Source of the DNA: Chryseobacterium indologenes
GTDB lineage: Bacteria > Bacteroidota > Bacteroidia > Flavobacteriales > Weeksellaceae
Length of the DNA: 64,000 nt
NCBI RefSeq assembly: GCF_018362995.1
Contig: NZ_CP074372.1
Location: 1,054,001 to 1,118,000, forward strand
Reading direction: 5' to 3'
Shown here: piece by piece, positions 8,935 to 18,655 of the stretch
How positions within the stretch are numbered: position 1 is the first letter of the stretch
Layout: every line of letters starts with the position of its first letter
Notes under the pieces: model-generated
The model's input: the letters and a program-made list of their open reading frames with translations, nothing else
What the model was told of the DNA's origin: nothing
Databases searched by the model: none
Translations under genes and position numbers: made by a program

Positions 8935-9149
8935 CAGCCGTTCAATTCAAAATTCAGGAAACCGGCAGTTTTTGTAGTTTCTGTTTCACAGTTTATAATT
9001 TTAGTAGATTTTATCGCGTTGTTGATATATATTTTTGACTCAATTCTTCACTTTTTATCCAAATTTACATAGCAAAAGATATTTTCATTCATGATAAAAA
9101 ATCAAATGAGATAAATGTGGTTAGTTTATTATGCTAATGTTGAATGATG

Positions 9150-9192
9150 ATTGGCTTAACGATTAGCGATAATCTTAAGCCAATTTCTTTTT
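9150..9192. terminator. Hairpin between response regulator and SMR exporter
   Basis: The perfect arms ATTGGCTTAA (9150-9159) and TTAAGCCAAT (9175-9184) are extended inward by GATTA/TAATC with one bulge, then followed by TTCTTTTT on the + strand. It fits a terminator for the convergent flanking genes. Confidence 0.65.
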
Positions 9193-9210
9193 CAGAAGGA
9201 ATATCTTATT

Positions 9211-9528
9211 TTAAAATATTTTAAGTCCCACTATTCCTGCAACAATCAGTAATGCAGAGAGTAATCGTAAAATACTTGCTGAGTCCTGAAAAAACAGAAT
9301 TCCCACCAATAAAGTTCCTACAGCACCAATTCCGGTCCAGACTGCATAAGCTGTTCCAATAGGGATACTTTTCTGAGCGTACCAGAGAAATCCGCCGCTA
9401 ACGGCCATACAAACGATCGAAAATATGATCCAGCTCCATTTATTATTTTCCAGTTGTTGAGATAACTTAAGTCCCAAAGGCCATCCAATTTCAAAAATTC
9501 CTGCGATAATTAATGCAATCCAGTTCAT
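9211..9528 (-). CDS. SMR-family exporter, Gdx (SugE) type
   Basis: A 105-residue small multidrug resistance protein with four transmembrane helices, working as an antiparallel dimer. The essential glutamate is Glu13 in IAGIFEIGWPLGLK, and the GTAYAVWTGIGAVGT motif in helix 3 matches the guanidinium exporter (Gdx/SugE) subgroup rather than the EmrE multidrug subgroup. It therefore probably exchanges guanidinium or small quaternary ammonium ions for protons. It is monocistronic. I found no structure resembling a guanidine riboswitch upstream, only AT-rich sequence. Confidence 0.88.
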   Translation of the reverse strand: MNWIALIIAGIFEIGWPLGLKLSQQLENNKWSWIIFSIVCMAVSGGFLWYAQKSIPIGTAYAVWTGIGAVGTLLVGILFFQDSASILRLLSALLIVAGIVGLKIF

Positions 9529-9818
9529 ACTACTTATTTTTTAATGATGTTACTTTTATTTAAAATGTCATTAAAATGAATTCTTTACAATAAAAAACAT
9601 CATCAAATTACTGCTGTAAATTATGATTATCCACTCATATTCAATACAATAAACTGTGTGATCCCGCAAAAAGCAGAGATAAAACGTACTATACAGACTG
9701 TGAACCGTTCAATATTCCATAATAAAATGTGACTCTCAATATCCCTAATATTGATATCTTTATACTATAAAAAAAGAGAAGGCAGAGATCTCTTATTTTC
9801 TATACTATCATCTCAATT

Positions 9819-10322
9819 ATGTTAACAGACATCATTACAGCTCATCTTAACGTCCTTTTTTGTGGAATCAATCCGGGTTTAAAATCATCAGATGACGGAC
9901 ATCATTTTTCGGGAAAGAGTAACCGTTTCTGGAAAGTCCTTCATCAGTCGGGGTTTACTTCTTATCAAATTGAAGCGGTGAATGATACTTCTATCCTGGA
10001 TTTCGGGCTGGGGCTCACCACTGCTGTAGCAAGGGCAACTTCCCGTGCTGATGAACTTTCAAAAGAAGAGTTTGAGAATGCTTTGGATACATTTAAAGCA
10101 AAAATAACAGAATATCAGCCTAAATATGTTGCTTTTCTCGGCAAAGCTGCTTACAAGGCTTTCTCTAAAAAGAAAGAAATTCTATGGGGACTGCAGGCAG
10201 AAGATTTCTGTGGAGCAAAAGTGTGGGTTTTGCCCAATACCAGCGGTTTGAACCGGGGATTTTCACTTGATCAGCTGGTTGCTTATTATAAGGAGTTTTA
10301 TCTTACACTTCACAAACCGTAA
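9819..10322 (+). CDS. mug: G/U mismatch-specific DNA glycosylase
   Basis: A 167-residue uracil-DNA glycosylase superfamily enzyme of the Mug/TDG branch. The active-site motif GINPGLKSS places the catalytic Asn at residue 18, as in E. coli Mug. NRFWK follows, and the second motif LPNTSGLNR near residue 140 inserts into the helix. It removes uracil or ethenocytosine opposite guanine in base excision repair. It is convergent with a second DNA glycosylase gene only three bases away, giving a compact repair pair without room for a terminator. Confidence 0.93.
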   Translation: MLTDIITAHLNVLFCGINPGLKSSDDGHHFSGKSNRFWKVLHQSGFTSYQIEAVNDTSILDFGLGLTTAVARATSRADELSKEEFENALDTFKAKITEYQPKYVAFLGKAAYKAFSKKKEILWGLQAEDFCGAKVWVLPNTSGLNRGFSLDQLVAYYKEFYLTLHKP

Positions 10323-10325
10323 CTG

Positions 10326-10931
10326 TTATATTGTATTCGGTTTGCTTACATATTTATTTCCTTTCACAAAGAACCGCCAGGGTAAAAGGGCATCTTCCTG
10401 AGCATAAGCAACGCCTATACGGGGAACCTTTATAATATCATCAGAAGGATATCGAATGCCGTGATCTTCAATCCATATTTCATTTCCATCCAGATCTTTT
10501 TTATTAAAAGATTGATCAATACCTAAAGCTTTGGCTGCAGATCCGGGGCCGGAAGAAATAGCTGCTTTACCGGCAGACATATTCCGTCTGAGTTCCATGA
10601 TGTCTTTTCCTATTAATGGCTCAACAGCTCTGATTAAAACAGCGTGAGGCTCATCTTTTACAGAAGTTACAACATTGAACAGATGATGAATTCCGTAACA
10701 TAAATAAACATAGGAAACACCACCATGACTGTACAGCGTTTCTGTGCGGTTGGTCCGTCTGCCGCCATACGCATGGGAAGCTTTATCCAAAACTCCGAAA
10801 TAGGCTTCCGTTTCTACTATAATTCCGGCAGTTACTTCATCATTGATATCTGTAAAAAGAACTTTTCCCAGAAGATCCTGAGCGAGAAAAAGAACGTCTT
10901 GATGAGAATAATAGGAGAGTGGCAGTTTCAA
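10326..10931 (-). CDS. DNA-3-methyladenine glycosylase (AAG/MPG family)
   Basis: A 201-residue monofunctional alkyladenine glycosylase. Hallmarks are the catalytic Glu in VETEAYFG, the ASHAYGGRRTNRTE base-flipping region, VYLCYGIHHLFNVV, and ISSGPGSAAKALGI. The enzyme excises 3-methyladenine, 7-methylguanine and hypoxanthine. It is tail-to-tail with mug. Its length matches bacterial homologues. Confidence 0.93.
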   Translation of the reverse strand: MKLPLSYYSHQDVLFLAQDLLGKVLFTDINDEVTAGIIVETEAYFGVLDKASHAYGGRRTNRTETLYSHGGVSYVYLCYGIHHLFNVVTSVKDEPHAVLIRAVEPLIGKDIMELRRNMSAGKAAISSGPGSAAKALGIDQSFNKKDLDGNEIWIEDHGIRYPSDDIIKVPRIGVAYAQEDALLPWRFFVKGNKYVSKPNTI

Positions 10932-11048
10932 ATGAATAGCTTTATGGATTTAACAGGTTAAAAGTAAGGATATAAAAACAATTTTCATAGAGTTAAACAG
11001 ATTGTCACTACATTTGAGTATGAATTTCATTCGCCCAAAAACAAAATT

Positions 11049-11477
11049 ATGATGAAAGCTTTTAATCTGACGCTGTTTATGGTCACTTTTTGTCTGACAG
11101 CATTGCCATTCAGTATTCCTTATCAGCAGTCTTATCAAAAAATGATTGTTGGGAAGTGGCAGCCGGTACTTTCTATCACTGAAGGTATTGAAGCAAACGG
11201 AAAACGAACGGGACAGACTCATTCAAAATTCAGCAGCAAAGACATCATGCAGTTTAATGCTGACGGCTCTATTATTGATGGCGGACAGCTTTATTTTTCG
11301 TATTCACTGGACCCTGATCATAAGATCTTATCTTTATTTGATGGAAGTAACTCTGAGAAAAAATTTGAAATCATTCAGCTAGACAAAACAGCAATGAAAA
11401 TAATAATGAATGAAGTTGATAAATACAAAGGAGAGCCCTTTCATATAACCTGGACCCTTACCTTTAAAAGAAAATAA
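11049..11477 (+). CDS. Secreted lipocalin-like small protein
   Basis: A 142-residue protein with an N-terminal signal-like hydrophobic stretch (residues 4-24). A beta-rich body opens with IVGKWQPVLS, has FNADGSIIDGG in the middle and ends in a WTLTFKRK strand. This GxW start and the repeated Asp-Gly turns resemble the lipocalin-like (DUF4923/lipocalin_5-type) periplasmic proteins common in Flavobacteriia, which have no assigned function. It could also start at the second ATG (11052). It is convergent with the DPP-IV gene and separated from it by a hairpin. Confidence 0.65.
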   Translation: MMKAFNLTLFMVTFCLTALPFSIPYQQSYQKMIVGKWQPVLSITEGIEANGKRTGQTHSKFSSKDIMQFNADGSIIDGGQLYFSYSLDPDHKILSLFDGSNSEKKFEIIQLDKTAMKIIMNEVDKYKGEPFHITWTLTFKRK

Positions 11478-11506
11478 AAAGTCCCACATTATTGTGAGAC
11501 TTTTTT
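11476..11506. terminator. Bidirectional terminator
   Basis: The stem AAAAAGTCCCACA pairs with TGTGAGACTTTTTT around a TTAT loop, with an A tract on one side and a T tract on the other. It serves both the lipocalin-like gene and the convergent peptidase gene. Confidence 0.8.
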
Positions 11507-11516
11507 ATAAATGATC

Positions 11517-13688
11517 CTATCTTCCTCCCGGAGGACAGTGTTCTTTTAAATATTTTGTAAATAGAGTAGCAAGGTGCTCTGACGTACCTTCCCCTTCATC
11601 AATAGAGTGTGTACGGTTAGGATAAGACATCAGCTGAAACTGTTTGTTGTATTTTACCAGTTCGTTGATATATACTTCGGTATTCTGGTAATGTACATTA
11701 TCATCACCTGTTCCATGAACCAGTAAAAGATTTCCTTTTAGGTTTTTAGCATAAGCCAGTGGAGATCCATTCACAAAATCTTCTCTGTTTTCCTGTGGAA
11801 GTCCCATATATCTTTCCTGATAAATATTGTCATAGAACAACTGATTGGCTACCGGAGCAATAGCAATTCCGGTCTGGTAAATATCAGGATATTGTCCCAA
11901 AAGGTTCAGGGTAGAAGAACCTCCGCCGCTCCAGCCCCATACGGCAACCCTTGAAGTATCTGCATAAGGCCATTTTGCGAATAAAGCTTTAGCCCCCATT
12001 GCCTGATCACGAATATTAAGCTGTCCTATTTTACGATAAATCGATTTTCTCCATTCACGTCCTCTTGGAGCCGGGGTTCCGCGGTTTTCAAGGGAAACAT
12101 ACAGGTAACCGTCTTCCGCCATATCCCCAACGTATAATTGATTCCAGCCTGTATAGAAACCGTCTGTTACTGTTTGCATTGCCGGTTCTCCATAGACTGT
12201 GAAAACAACCGGATATTTTTTATTAGGATCAAAATTTTTAGGCTTTACCACCCATCCGTCCAATGTAACACCATCTTGTGTGGTAATCTGGAAAAACTCT
12301 GTTTTAGACTTTGCAGGATCTGCTTTTGCTGTTCTTTTGGCAGCAACCAGTTCTTTATGTTCCGGAAGTGATATTACCGAACCCATTGAAATGGCATTAA
12401 CGCTGTTATTGGTGAACATTGCGATTTTCCCATTGGGTGATATCGTATATGTATTGGAACCTGTATAAGCTTCAGGGGTAACTTTTTGTGCTTTTCCTCC
12501 TTTCATACTTACTTTGTACAGATACTTTTGAGTCGCATTATTGGGTGACGCTGAAAAGTAAATCTGTTTGTTCTGAACATCAAAAAACTCAGGTTTTATC
12601 ACATCAAAAGCATCTTTGGTAATCAATGTTTCCTTACCGCTCATATCTATTTTATAAATATGTCTCCATCCGTCTTTTTCAGAAAGCCAAAGGAACTCTT
12701 TTCCATTCTCAATCCAGTCCCAGCCACTTGGGTCATTATCGTTCCAACGGGATTTGATATCAATCCATGCAGCATCTGTTTCTGTATGAATAGTCTTACT
12801 GTTGCCGGAGCTGGCATCTGCCACGATGATCTTACTTTGATTTTGCTTTCTGTTCAGCTGCTGGAGAATAACAGATTTAGAATCCAGCACCCATTCCATT
12901 CTCGGAATATAGTTTTGCATTTCATCTCCTGCAATATCTGCTTTCTTTGAAGATTTAGAAGCAAGATCGTAAAACCAGATGCTGCAGCCTGAAGGATTTT
13001 CTCCTACTTTCGGATATTCTACAGGAACAGTAAATGAATACAAACTGTCTGTATTATTTATCATCAGGAAGTTTTTTGTACCTCTTGCATCCAGCTTCCA
13101 GTAAGCAATTTTGTTACCGTCGGGTGACCATCGGAAACCATCCTGAGTTCCAAATTCCTCTTCATATACCCAATCGAAAGTACCGTTGATCATCCCGTCT
13201 GTACCATCAGTCGTAATTTGGGTAATCTGATTGTTTGAAAGGTCTTCAACATACATATTATGCTTAGATACATACGCTACTTTTTTTCCATCCGGAGAAT
13301 ACTTTGCAAACATCAGTGACGAATAAGGCAATCCTTTTCCAAGCTGGGTAAGTTTTTTAGTAGTTTTGTCAAAGATCCAGTAATCTCCACGGGTATTGTC
13401 TCTCCATACTTTTCGGGTATTGGCAAAGAGTAACAAACTTTTGTCATCCGGAGATACCTGAAAGCTTTGTACCTGCAGTGGTTCAGAACTTCCCGCAGGA
13501 ACAAGTTCATTGCTGTTTAAAAGTGTCTGGTCTTTTCCGGGATGCAGTACATCAACAATTTCAACCCCCTTTTTAGTAAATGAATAGTAAGCATTACCAT
13601 CCGGAGTCCACTGTGTTTTTTGTGCCGCCAATGGCGACAGACACAGGAAGTATAATGCAATAACGGTTAGTTTTTTTATATTCTTCAT
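11517..13688 (-). CDS. Dipeptidyl peptidase IV (S9 family), exported
   Basis: A 723-residue prolyl dipeptidyl peptidase with a signal peptide (cleavage near PLAAQ). The N-terminal beta-propeller holds the DPP-IV signature DWVYEEEFGT, whose glutamates hold the substrate amino terminus. The C-terminal alpha/beta-hydrolase has the nucleophile Ser587 in GWSGGGSS (usually GWSYGG), Asp662/663 in GTGDDNVHY and His694 in RTHSI. It removes X-Pro dipeptides from peptide N-termini in the periplasm. It lies 13 bases after the Xaa-Pro aminopeptidase gene, so proline-rich peptides are the likely joint target, and a hydroxyproline catabolic operon lies on the other side of that gene. Confidence 0.95.
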   Translation of the reverse strand: MKNIKKLTVIALYFLCLSPLAAQKTQWTPDGNAYYSFTKKGVEIVDVLHPGKDQTLLNSNELVPAGSSEPLQVQSFQVSPDDKSLLLFANTRKVWRDNTRGDYWIFDKTTKKLTQLGKGLPYSSLMFAKYSPDGKKVAYVSKHNMYVEDLSNNQITQITTDGTDGMINGTFDWVYEEEFGTQDGFRWSPDGNKIAYWKLDARGTKNFLMINNTDSLYSFTVPVEYPKVGENPSGCSIWFYDLASKSSKKADIAGDEMQNYIPRMEWVLDSKSVILQQLNRKQNQSKIIVADASSGNSKTIHTETDAAWIDIKSRWNDNDPSGWDWIENGKEFLWLSEKDGWRHIYKIDMSGKETLITKDAFDVIKPEFFDVQNKQIYFSASPNNATQKYLYKVSMKGGKAQKVTPEAYTGSNTYTISPNGKIAMFTNNSVNAISMGSVISLPEHKELVAAKRTAKADPAKSKTEFFQITTQDGVTLDGWVVKPKNFDPNKKYPVVFTVYGEPAMQTVTDGFYTGWNQLYVGDMAEDGYLYVSLENRGTPAPRGREWRKSIYRKIGQLNIRDQAMGAKALFAKWPYADTSRVAVWGWSGGGSSTLNLLGQYPDIYQTGIAIAPVANQLFYDNIYQERYMGLPQENREDFVNGSPLAYAKNLKGNLLLVHGTGDDNVHYQNTEVYINELVKYNKQFQLMSYPNRTHSIDEGEGTSEHLATLFTKYLKEHCPPGGR

Positions 13689-13701
13689 AGATCGTATTTG
13701 A

Positions 13702-15096
13702 TTAAGCTAAATATTCAGCTCTGTAATTTTCAATTTCTTGAACTGTTTTTATTAATCCGTTCCCAAGAAGTCTGTACCCGTCATCAGTAATCAGGAAATC
13801 ATCTTCCACACGGATTCCTCCAAAGTTTCGGTATTCATTTACTTTATCGTAATTGATAAAATCTGCATTTTTATTTTCAGCCTGCCAGATATCAATCAGT
13901 TCCGGAATCATATAAATACCGGGTTCAACCGTTACTACAAATCCGGATTCAAGAGACTTTCCTAAACGTAAAGATTTAAGACCGAATGTTTTGGTATCTT
14001 TTGGTTCTTCTTCGGTATAGCCAATGTATTGCTCTCCGAGATCTTCCATATCATGTACATCAAGTCCCATCATATGTCCCAATCCGCATTGAAAAAATAG
14101 GGTATGGGCATGGTTTTTCACCGCTTCTTCAGGATTTCCTTTCATCAATCCAAGATCAATAAGACCTTCTACAAGATGCTGAGAAGCTTTCAGATGAATA
14201 TCCTTGAATCGAACACCCGGTTTCAGAAGCTGTTGCGCATTATTAAAAGCATTCAGAACCACTTCATACATTTCCTTTTGTTTTGTACTAAAAATCTTGC
14301 TCACAGGAAAAGTTCTGGTAAGGTCGCCCGCATATCCCATTGCCGTTTCCGCTCCGGAATCGTTAAGGAAAAGATCTCCTTCTTTCAAAGTATTAAGGCG
14401 ATAGTGATTATGCAGAATTCCTCCGTTTATGGTTACAATCGGAGGATAAGACATCTGACATTCTTTATTGGCAGCCAGATATTGAATGGCATTGGCTATT
14501 TCATATTCTTTAATGCCCGGTTTTGCAGTCCGCATTGCCAGCAAATGCATTTCATTGGATACATTCACTGCCTGTTCTATCTGCACTATTTCCTGAGACT
14601 CTTTTATAGAACGCTGCTTCACAATGGCTTTAATCATCTCTACAGAAGGTTGTAATGCAGCTATTTTAATACCAAGAAGATCAGCAAGTAAAATTTTATT
14701 GGAAGACTGATACGGAGGAAGATAATGTACCTTTCTGCCGGAAGTCTGTGCTTTTAAAATATATTGAGAAAGCTCTGTATAAGGCATGGTTTCCTGTACT
14801 CCGGATTTCAGACTTTTCTCTTTCAGGGTTTCCTGTCTGCCCATCCATACAATGTCATCTATACTTAATTCATCTCCGAAAATAATGGTTTTATTCTCAT
14901 CAATATCAATAATGGCCGCAATACGGGGTTCCTGGATTCCGAAATAATATAAATACGTACTGTCCTGACGGAAATAATAAGGATTGTGTTCAAAGTTCAC
15001 AGGATTCTCTATATTTCCCAAAAACAATAAAATTCCGCCCGATACATTACTTTGTAAAACTGCTCTTCTATCTTGATAGGTTTGTGTTGAAAACAT
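13702..15096 (-). CDS. Xaa-Pro aminopeptidase (M24B, aminopeptidase P)
   Basis: A 464-residue cytoplasmic metallopeptidase with an N-terminal AMP_N domain (residues 1-130) and a pita-bread catalytic domain. Metal ligands are visible in LNDSGAE, GDLTRTF, GLGHMMGLDVHD, VTVEPGIYM and GIRVEDDFLIT. It releases an N-terminal residue preceding proline. It is upstream of the DPP-IV gene in one operon and divergent from an AraC regulator across 174 bases. Together the two peptidases process peptides such as collagen fragments, where X-Pro bonds dominate. Confidence 0.94.
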   Translation of the reverse strand: MFSTQTYQDRRAVLQSNVSGGILLFLGNIENPVNFEHNPYYFRQDSTYLYYFGIQEPRIAAIIDIDENKTIIFGDELSIDDIVWMGRQETLKEKSLKSGVQETMPYTELSQYILKAQTSGRKVHYLPPYQSSNKILLADLLGIKIAALQPSVEMIKAIVKQRSIKESQEIVQIEQAVNVSNEMHLLAMRTAKPGIKEYEIANAIQYLAANKECQMSYPPIVTINGGILHNHYRLNTLKEGDLFLNDSGAETAMGYAGDLTRTFPVSKIFSTKQKEMYEVVLNAFNNAQQLLKPGVRFKDIHLKASQHLVEGLIDLGLMKGNPEEAVKNHAHTLFFQCGLGHMMGLDVHDMEDLGEQYIGYTEEEPKDTKTFGLKSLRLGKSLESGFVVTVEPGIYMIPELIDIWQAENKNADFINYDKVNEYRNFGGIRVEDDFLITDDGYRLLGNGLIKTVQEIENYRAEYLA

Positions 15097-15270
15097 ATTA
15101 TGAATACTTTTTAATTTAAAGCTTTAAAGTTACGATTTTGTACTATTGACCGCTCTTTATTTACTAAAATAAAGAATAATGTAAAGTTTGGATTTTAATA
15201 TGATATCCAGTGTTCATATTTTGCTTAAATTCGGTCATATTTTAACCTTTTACATCAAAATATTGGTTCT

Positions 15271-16152
15271 ATGAAGAGTCTTCAGTTTTCAGTCCCTGCT
15301 GATACCAACAAAAGTATCCGTATTCAGGAAGATATAATGCCCAATTTTTATCCTTACTTCCATCGCCATACGGAAACCCAGATCATGTGGATTCTTAAAG
15401 GACACGGAACACTGGCCATAGAACAAAATCTCTTTAATTTTGAGGCTGGTGATATTTTCTATCTGGGAGCTAATCAATCACATGTCTTCCGGGGTAATTT
15501 TGATAAAGATGAAAAACAAAAAGTTCATTCCATCTCTATATTTTTTGATCCGTATAAAAAGATCGCTGCATTTTTTGACTTACCGGAATTTGGAGAACTT
15601 AAAAATTTTATAGCCCATTCAGAAGTCGGTTTCCAGGTCGCTCCTAAATTAAAAATATGTATCGGGGAAAACATTGCAGCATTACAAAAAACAGAAGGAG
15701 TAGAGCAGATCATAGATTTTATCAGGATTTTAAACCATCTTATGCAAAACAGACATCTGCATATTCCCTTATCTTCAGAAAAGAATCTGCCCAATCATAT
15801 TTCAGATTATGATCAAAGAATTATAGATGCCCAAACCTTTATTAAGAAGAATTTTGCTCAAACTAAACTTACCCTTGACAGTATTGCTCAGGAAGCCTGT
15901 ATGACCCCTCAGGCATTTTGCAGATCTTTTAAAAAACGAACCGGAATCACTTATATTGAATATCTTAATGAACTCCGGGTACAGCGAGCTTGCAGACTAC
16001 TGACATCCAGCAGTATGTACAGTATTTCTTCTGTGGCTTTTAACAGCGGATTCAACAGCCTTACCAATTTTAACCGGGTCTTCAAGTCCATTATGAAATA
16101 TTCGCCTAAAGAATACCTTAAACACTATAAAGAGGCCACTATAGAGCAATAA
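15271..16152 (+). CDS. AraC-family regulator of the hydroxyproline operon
   Basis: A 293-residue regulator with an N-terminal cupin sensor (residues 20-110, with FHRHTETQIMWILKG and the GDIFYLG turn) and a C-terminal two-helix-turn-helix AraC domain (residues 195-290, SIAQEACMTPQAFCRSFKK and the FNSLTNFNRVFK signature). It sits 92 bases upstream of the first hydroxyproline gene on the same strand and divergent from the Xaa-Pro peptidase. It probably senses hydroxyproline or a pathway intermediate and may control both sides; this is inferred from position. Confidence 0.9.
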   Translation: MKSLQFSVPADTNKSIRIQEDIMPNFYPYFHRHTETQIMWILKGHGTLAIEQNLFNFEAGDIFYLGANQSHVFRGNFDKDEKQKVHSISIFFDPYKKIAAFFDLPEFGELKNFIAHSEVGFQVAPKLKICIGENIAALQKTEGVEQIIDFIRILNHLMQNRHLHIPLSSEKNLPNHISDYDQRIIDAQTFIKKNFAQTKLTLDSIAQEACMTPQAFCRSFKKRTGITYIEYLNELRVQRACRLLTSSSMYSISSVAFNSGFNSLTNFNRVFKSIMKYSPKEYLKHYKEATIEQ

Positions 16153-16244
16153 AAAGCAACCTGTTAAAATACGGTTAGTATCTATTAAAATATTAACATT
16201 TACCGTTTTGAAATTCACCTAGTTTTGAATAAATATTATTTGAT

Positions 16245-17168
16245 ATGAGTACAAAACTAAACTGGGAAGGGATTTATCCTGCTGTATTAACTCCTTTTAC
16301 CAAAGAAGGTGAGATAGACTTTGAAATGTTTGCTCTCAATACAGAAGCCCAGATTAAAGCAGGCGTTCACGGAATTATCCTTGCAGGAACATTAGGAGAA
16401 GCCAGTGCACTGGAAACTGAAGAAAAATTTGAGTTGCTTAAATATGCAAAAAAAATAACGCAGGGAAGAATTCCTGTCATTCTTAACCTTTCTGAAAATA
16501 CTACCAAAAATGCAGTAAACTTTGCACAAAAAGCCAAAGAATTTGGGGCAGACGGTCTGATGCTTCTTCCGCCAATGCGTTACAAAGCCGATAATCATGA
16601 AGTCGTAGAATATTTCAAAGCAGTGGCTTCCGCTACGGACCTTCCAATCCTGATCTATAACAATCCGGTTGATTATGGAATTTATGTCACCCTTGAAATG
16701 TTTGAGGAACTTATTGAATACCCAACCATTCAGGCTGTTAAAGAATCTACTAGAGATCTTGCGAATGTAACCAGAATGATCAACCGCTTTGGAAAAAGAA
16801 TTAAAATTCTTGGAGGGGTAGATACTATTTGCCTTGAAACCCTCATGCTTGGCGCAGACGGACTTGTAGCAGGTCTTGTAGATGCTTTCCCTTATGAAAC
16901 CATGGCAATGTACAACTATGTGAAAGCAAATGAATATGACAAAGCCGTAGCCATCTACAGATGGTTTATGCCATTGCTGGAACTCGATATCCACCCAAAA
17001 CTTATTCAGTATATCAAACTGGCTGCTACAGCAGAAGGAATAAGCAATCCGTATGTAAGAGCTCCACGTCTGGAACTTCATGGAGAGGAAGCTGAAAGAA
17101 TTCAAAAGATTATTGAAGAAGGCAGAGTGAATCGTCCGAAACTACTAACTCCGGAAATACAGATATGA
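16245..17168 (+). CDS. 1-pyrroline-4-hydroxy-2-carboxylate deaminase (DHDPS family)
   Basis: A 307-residue class I aldolase-fold protein of the dihydrodipicolinate synthase family. The Schiff-base lysine is Lys166 in IQAVKEST and the catalytic tyrosine Tyr138 in LIYNNP. The substrate loop reads GTLGEASAL rather than the GTTGE of lysine-pathway DapA. With an epimerase, flavin dehydrogenase and 2-oxoglutarate-semialdehyde dehydrogenase in the same operon, the expected reaction is deamination of pyrroline-4-hydroxy-2-carboxylate to 2-oxoglutarate semialdehyde. It overlaps the next gene by four bases. Confidence 0.88.
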   Translation: MSTKLNWEGIYPAVLTPFTKEGEIDFEMFALNTEAQIKAGVHGIILAGTLGEASALETEEKFELLKYAKKITQGRIPVILNLSENTTKNAVNFAQKAKEFGADGLMLLPPMRYKADNHEVVEYFKAVASATDLPILIYNNPVDYGIYVTLEMFEELIEYPTIQAVKESTRDLANVTRMINRFGKRIKILGGVDTICLETLMLGADGLVAGLVDAFPYETMAMYNYVKANEYDKAVAIYRWFMPLLELDIHPKLIQYIKLAATAEGISNPYVRAPRLELHGEEAERIQKIIEEGRVNRPKLLTPEIQI

Positions 17169-18655
17169 TAGAAGAAACATCACCACAAAATATTGATAGA
17201 AGAATTCAGATGGCGGTAGAAGCTTATCAGTTCCTGAAGAATACCACTGTAAAAGAACGGGCTGCCTTCATGAACACCGTTGCCGATCAAATTGAAGCAC
17301 TGGGAGAAGAACTTTTGACAACGGCTCATACTGAAACATCACTGCCTTTAGCCAGACTTACTGGTGAAAAAGCAAGAACAACAGGACAATGGAGAAGCTA
17401 TGCCAAAGCGGTAGCCACCGGAATATATACAGAACCAAGAATTAATCTTGCCCAATCTGACAAACAAAAAGGAGACATCCGAAAATACAATGTGGGTATA
17501 GGACCTGTAGTTGTTTTCGGAGCAAGTAATTTCCCGTTTGCTTTTTCTACAGCAGGCGGTGATACGGCAAGTGCTATTGGAGCAGGTTGTCCTGTTATTG
17601 TAAAAGCTCATCCGGCTCACCCTAAAACCTCTCAGCTCATGGCTGATGCTATAACAGCAGCCGTGAAAGAATGTGGCTGGCCTGAAGGAATCTTCAGCCA
17701 TATTACCGGAATATCCCATGACATCGGGGCTTATTTAGTTAAGCATAAAGAGATCAGAGCTGTTGCATTTACCGGTTCATTTGCCGGAGGAAAAGCGTTG
17801 TTCGATATGGCGAGTCACCGTGAAGATCCTATTCCTGTTTTCGCAGAAATGGGCAGTATCAATCCAATATTTGCCCTGCCGGATTTGCTTGAAAACAGAG
17901 CAGAAGCATTCGCTAAAGAATATCTTTCATCCTTAACATTAGGAGTGGGGCAATTCTGTACCAATCCGGGAGTATGTATTGCTCTTAAAGGAGAATCTCT
18001 GGACCGTTTTATCATTACCCTGAAAAATGAAATTCAGACAGCCATTCCCGCAAAGATGCTTCACAGAGGAATTTATGAAAGTTTTGAAAAACATAAGACC
18101 TTTGCAGCAGAACAGCCTGAAGTACAAATTATTGCAACAGCAGATACAGAAATTAATGAAGGGTACGGACGTGCTATGGTGATAGAAACCAACGCCAAAA
18201 ACTTCATGAAAAATCCTGTACTAAGTGAAGAGGTTTTCGGACCTTTTGGTATCATTGTAACTTGCGAAACCCAGGAAGAGATGACGGAAATCGCTAAACA
18301 ACTGAAAGGACAGTTAACAATTACCGTAGCAGCTACCGATGAAGATGCCCGTAATCATTTTATGCTTATTAATCTTCTGAAGGATAAATGTGGAAGGTTA
18401 CTCTTCAACGGAATGCCTACAGGAGTAGAAGTTGTTTATGCCATGCAACACGGAGGCCCTTTTCCTTCCACTACTGATTCCCGTTTTACCTCCGTAGGAC
18501 CGGATGCTGTAAAGAGGTTTATCCGTCCTATTTCTTTCCAAAACTGGCCGGATGAATTTTTGCCCGAAGAACTGAGGAATGAAAATCCGTTACAGATCAG
18601 CAGAATAGTCGATGGAGAAGTCAATTCAGAATCATTAAAATTACAAACCACATGA
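17165..18655 (+). CDS. 2-oxoglutarate semialdehyde dehydrogenase (NADP+ type)
   Basis: A 496-residue aldehyde dehydrogenase close to the type III alpha-ketoglutaric semialdehyde dehydrogenases. The catalytic cysteine is Cys265 in GVGQFCTNPG and the general base Glu228 in FAEMGSINP; the Rossmann segment FTGSFAGGKAL is intact. It oxidises the last intermediate to 2-oxoglutarate, which enters the TCA cycle. It overlaps both neighbours by four bases (ATGA), as expected in a tightly coupled operon. Confidence 0.93.
   Translation: MIEETSPQNIDRRIQMAVEAYQFLKNTTVKERAAFMNTVADQIEALGEELLTTAHTETSLPLARLTGEKARTTGQWRSYAKAVATGIYTEPRINLAQSDKQKGDIRKYNVGIGPVVVFGASNFPFAFSTAGGDTASAIGAGCPVIVKAHPAHPKTSQLMADAITAAVKECGWPEGIFSHITGISHDIGAYLVKHKEIRAVAFTGSFAGGKALFDMASHREDPIPVFAEMGSINPIFALPDLLENRAEAFAKEYLSSLTLGVGQFCTNPGVCIALKGESLDRFIITLKNEIQTAIPAKMLHRGIYESFEKHKTFAAEQPEVQIIATADTEINEGYGRAMVIETNAKNFMKNPVLSEEVFGPFGIIVTCETQEEMTEIAKQLKGQLTITVAATDEDARNHFMLINLLKDKCGRLLFNGMPTGVEVVYAMQHGGPFPSTTDSRFTSVGPDAVKRFIRPISFQNWPDEFLPEELRNENPLQISRIVDGEVNSESLKLQTT

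Noticed and set aside
9529-9640. Possible guanidine riboswitch before the Gdx-type exporter
   Set aside because: The upstream region is AT-rich and I could not fit the conserved guanidine aptamer motifs.
16392-17105. 237-codon minus-strand frame within the hydroxyproline deaminase gene
   Set aside because: The plus-strand frame has all the DHDPS-family catalytic residues; the minus frame has none of a known family and no promoter.
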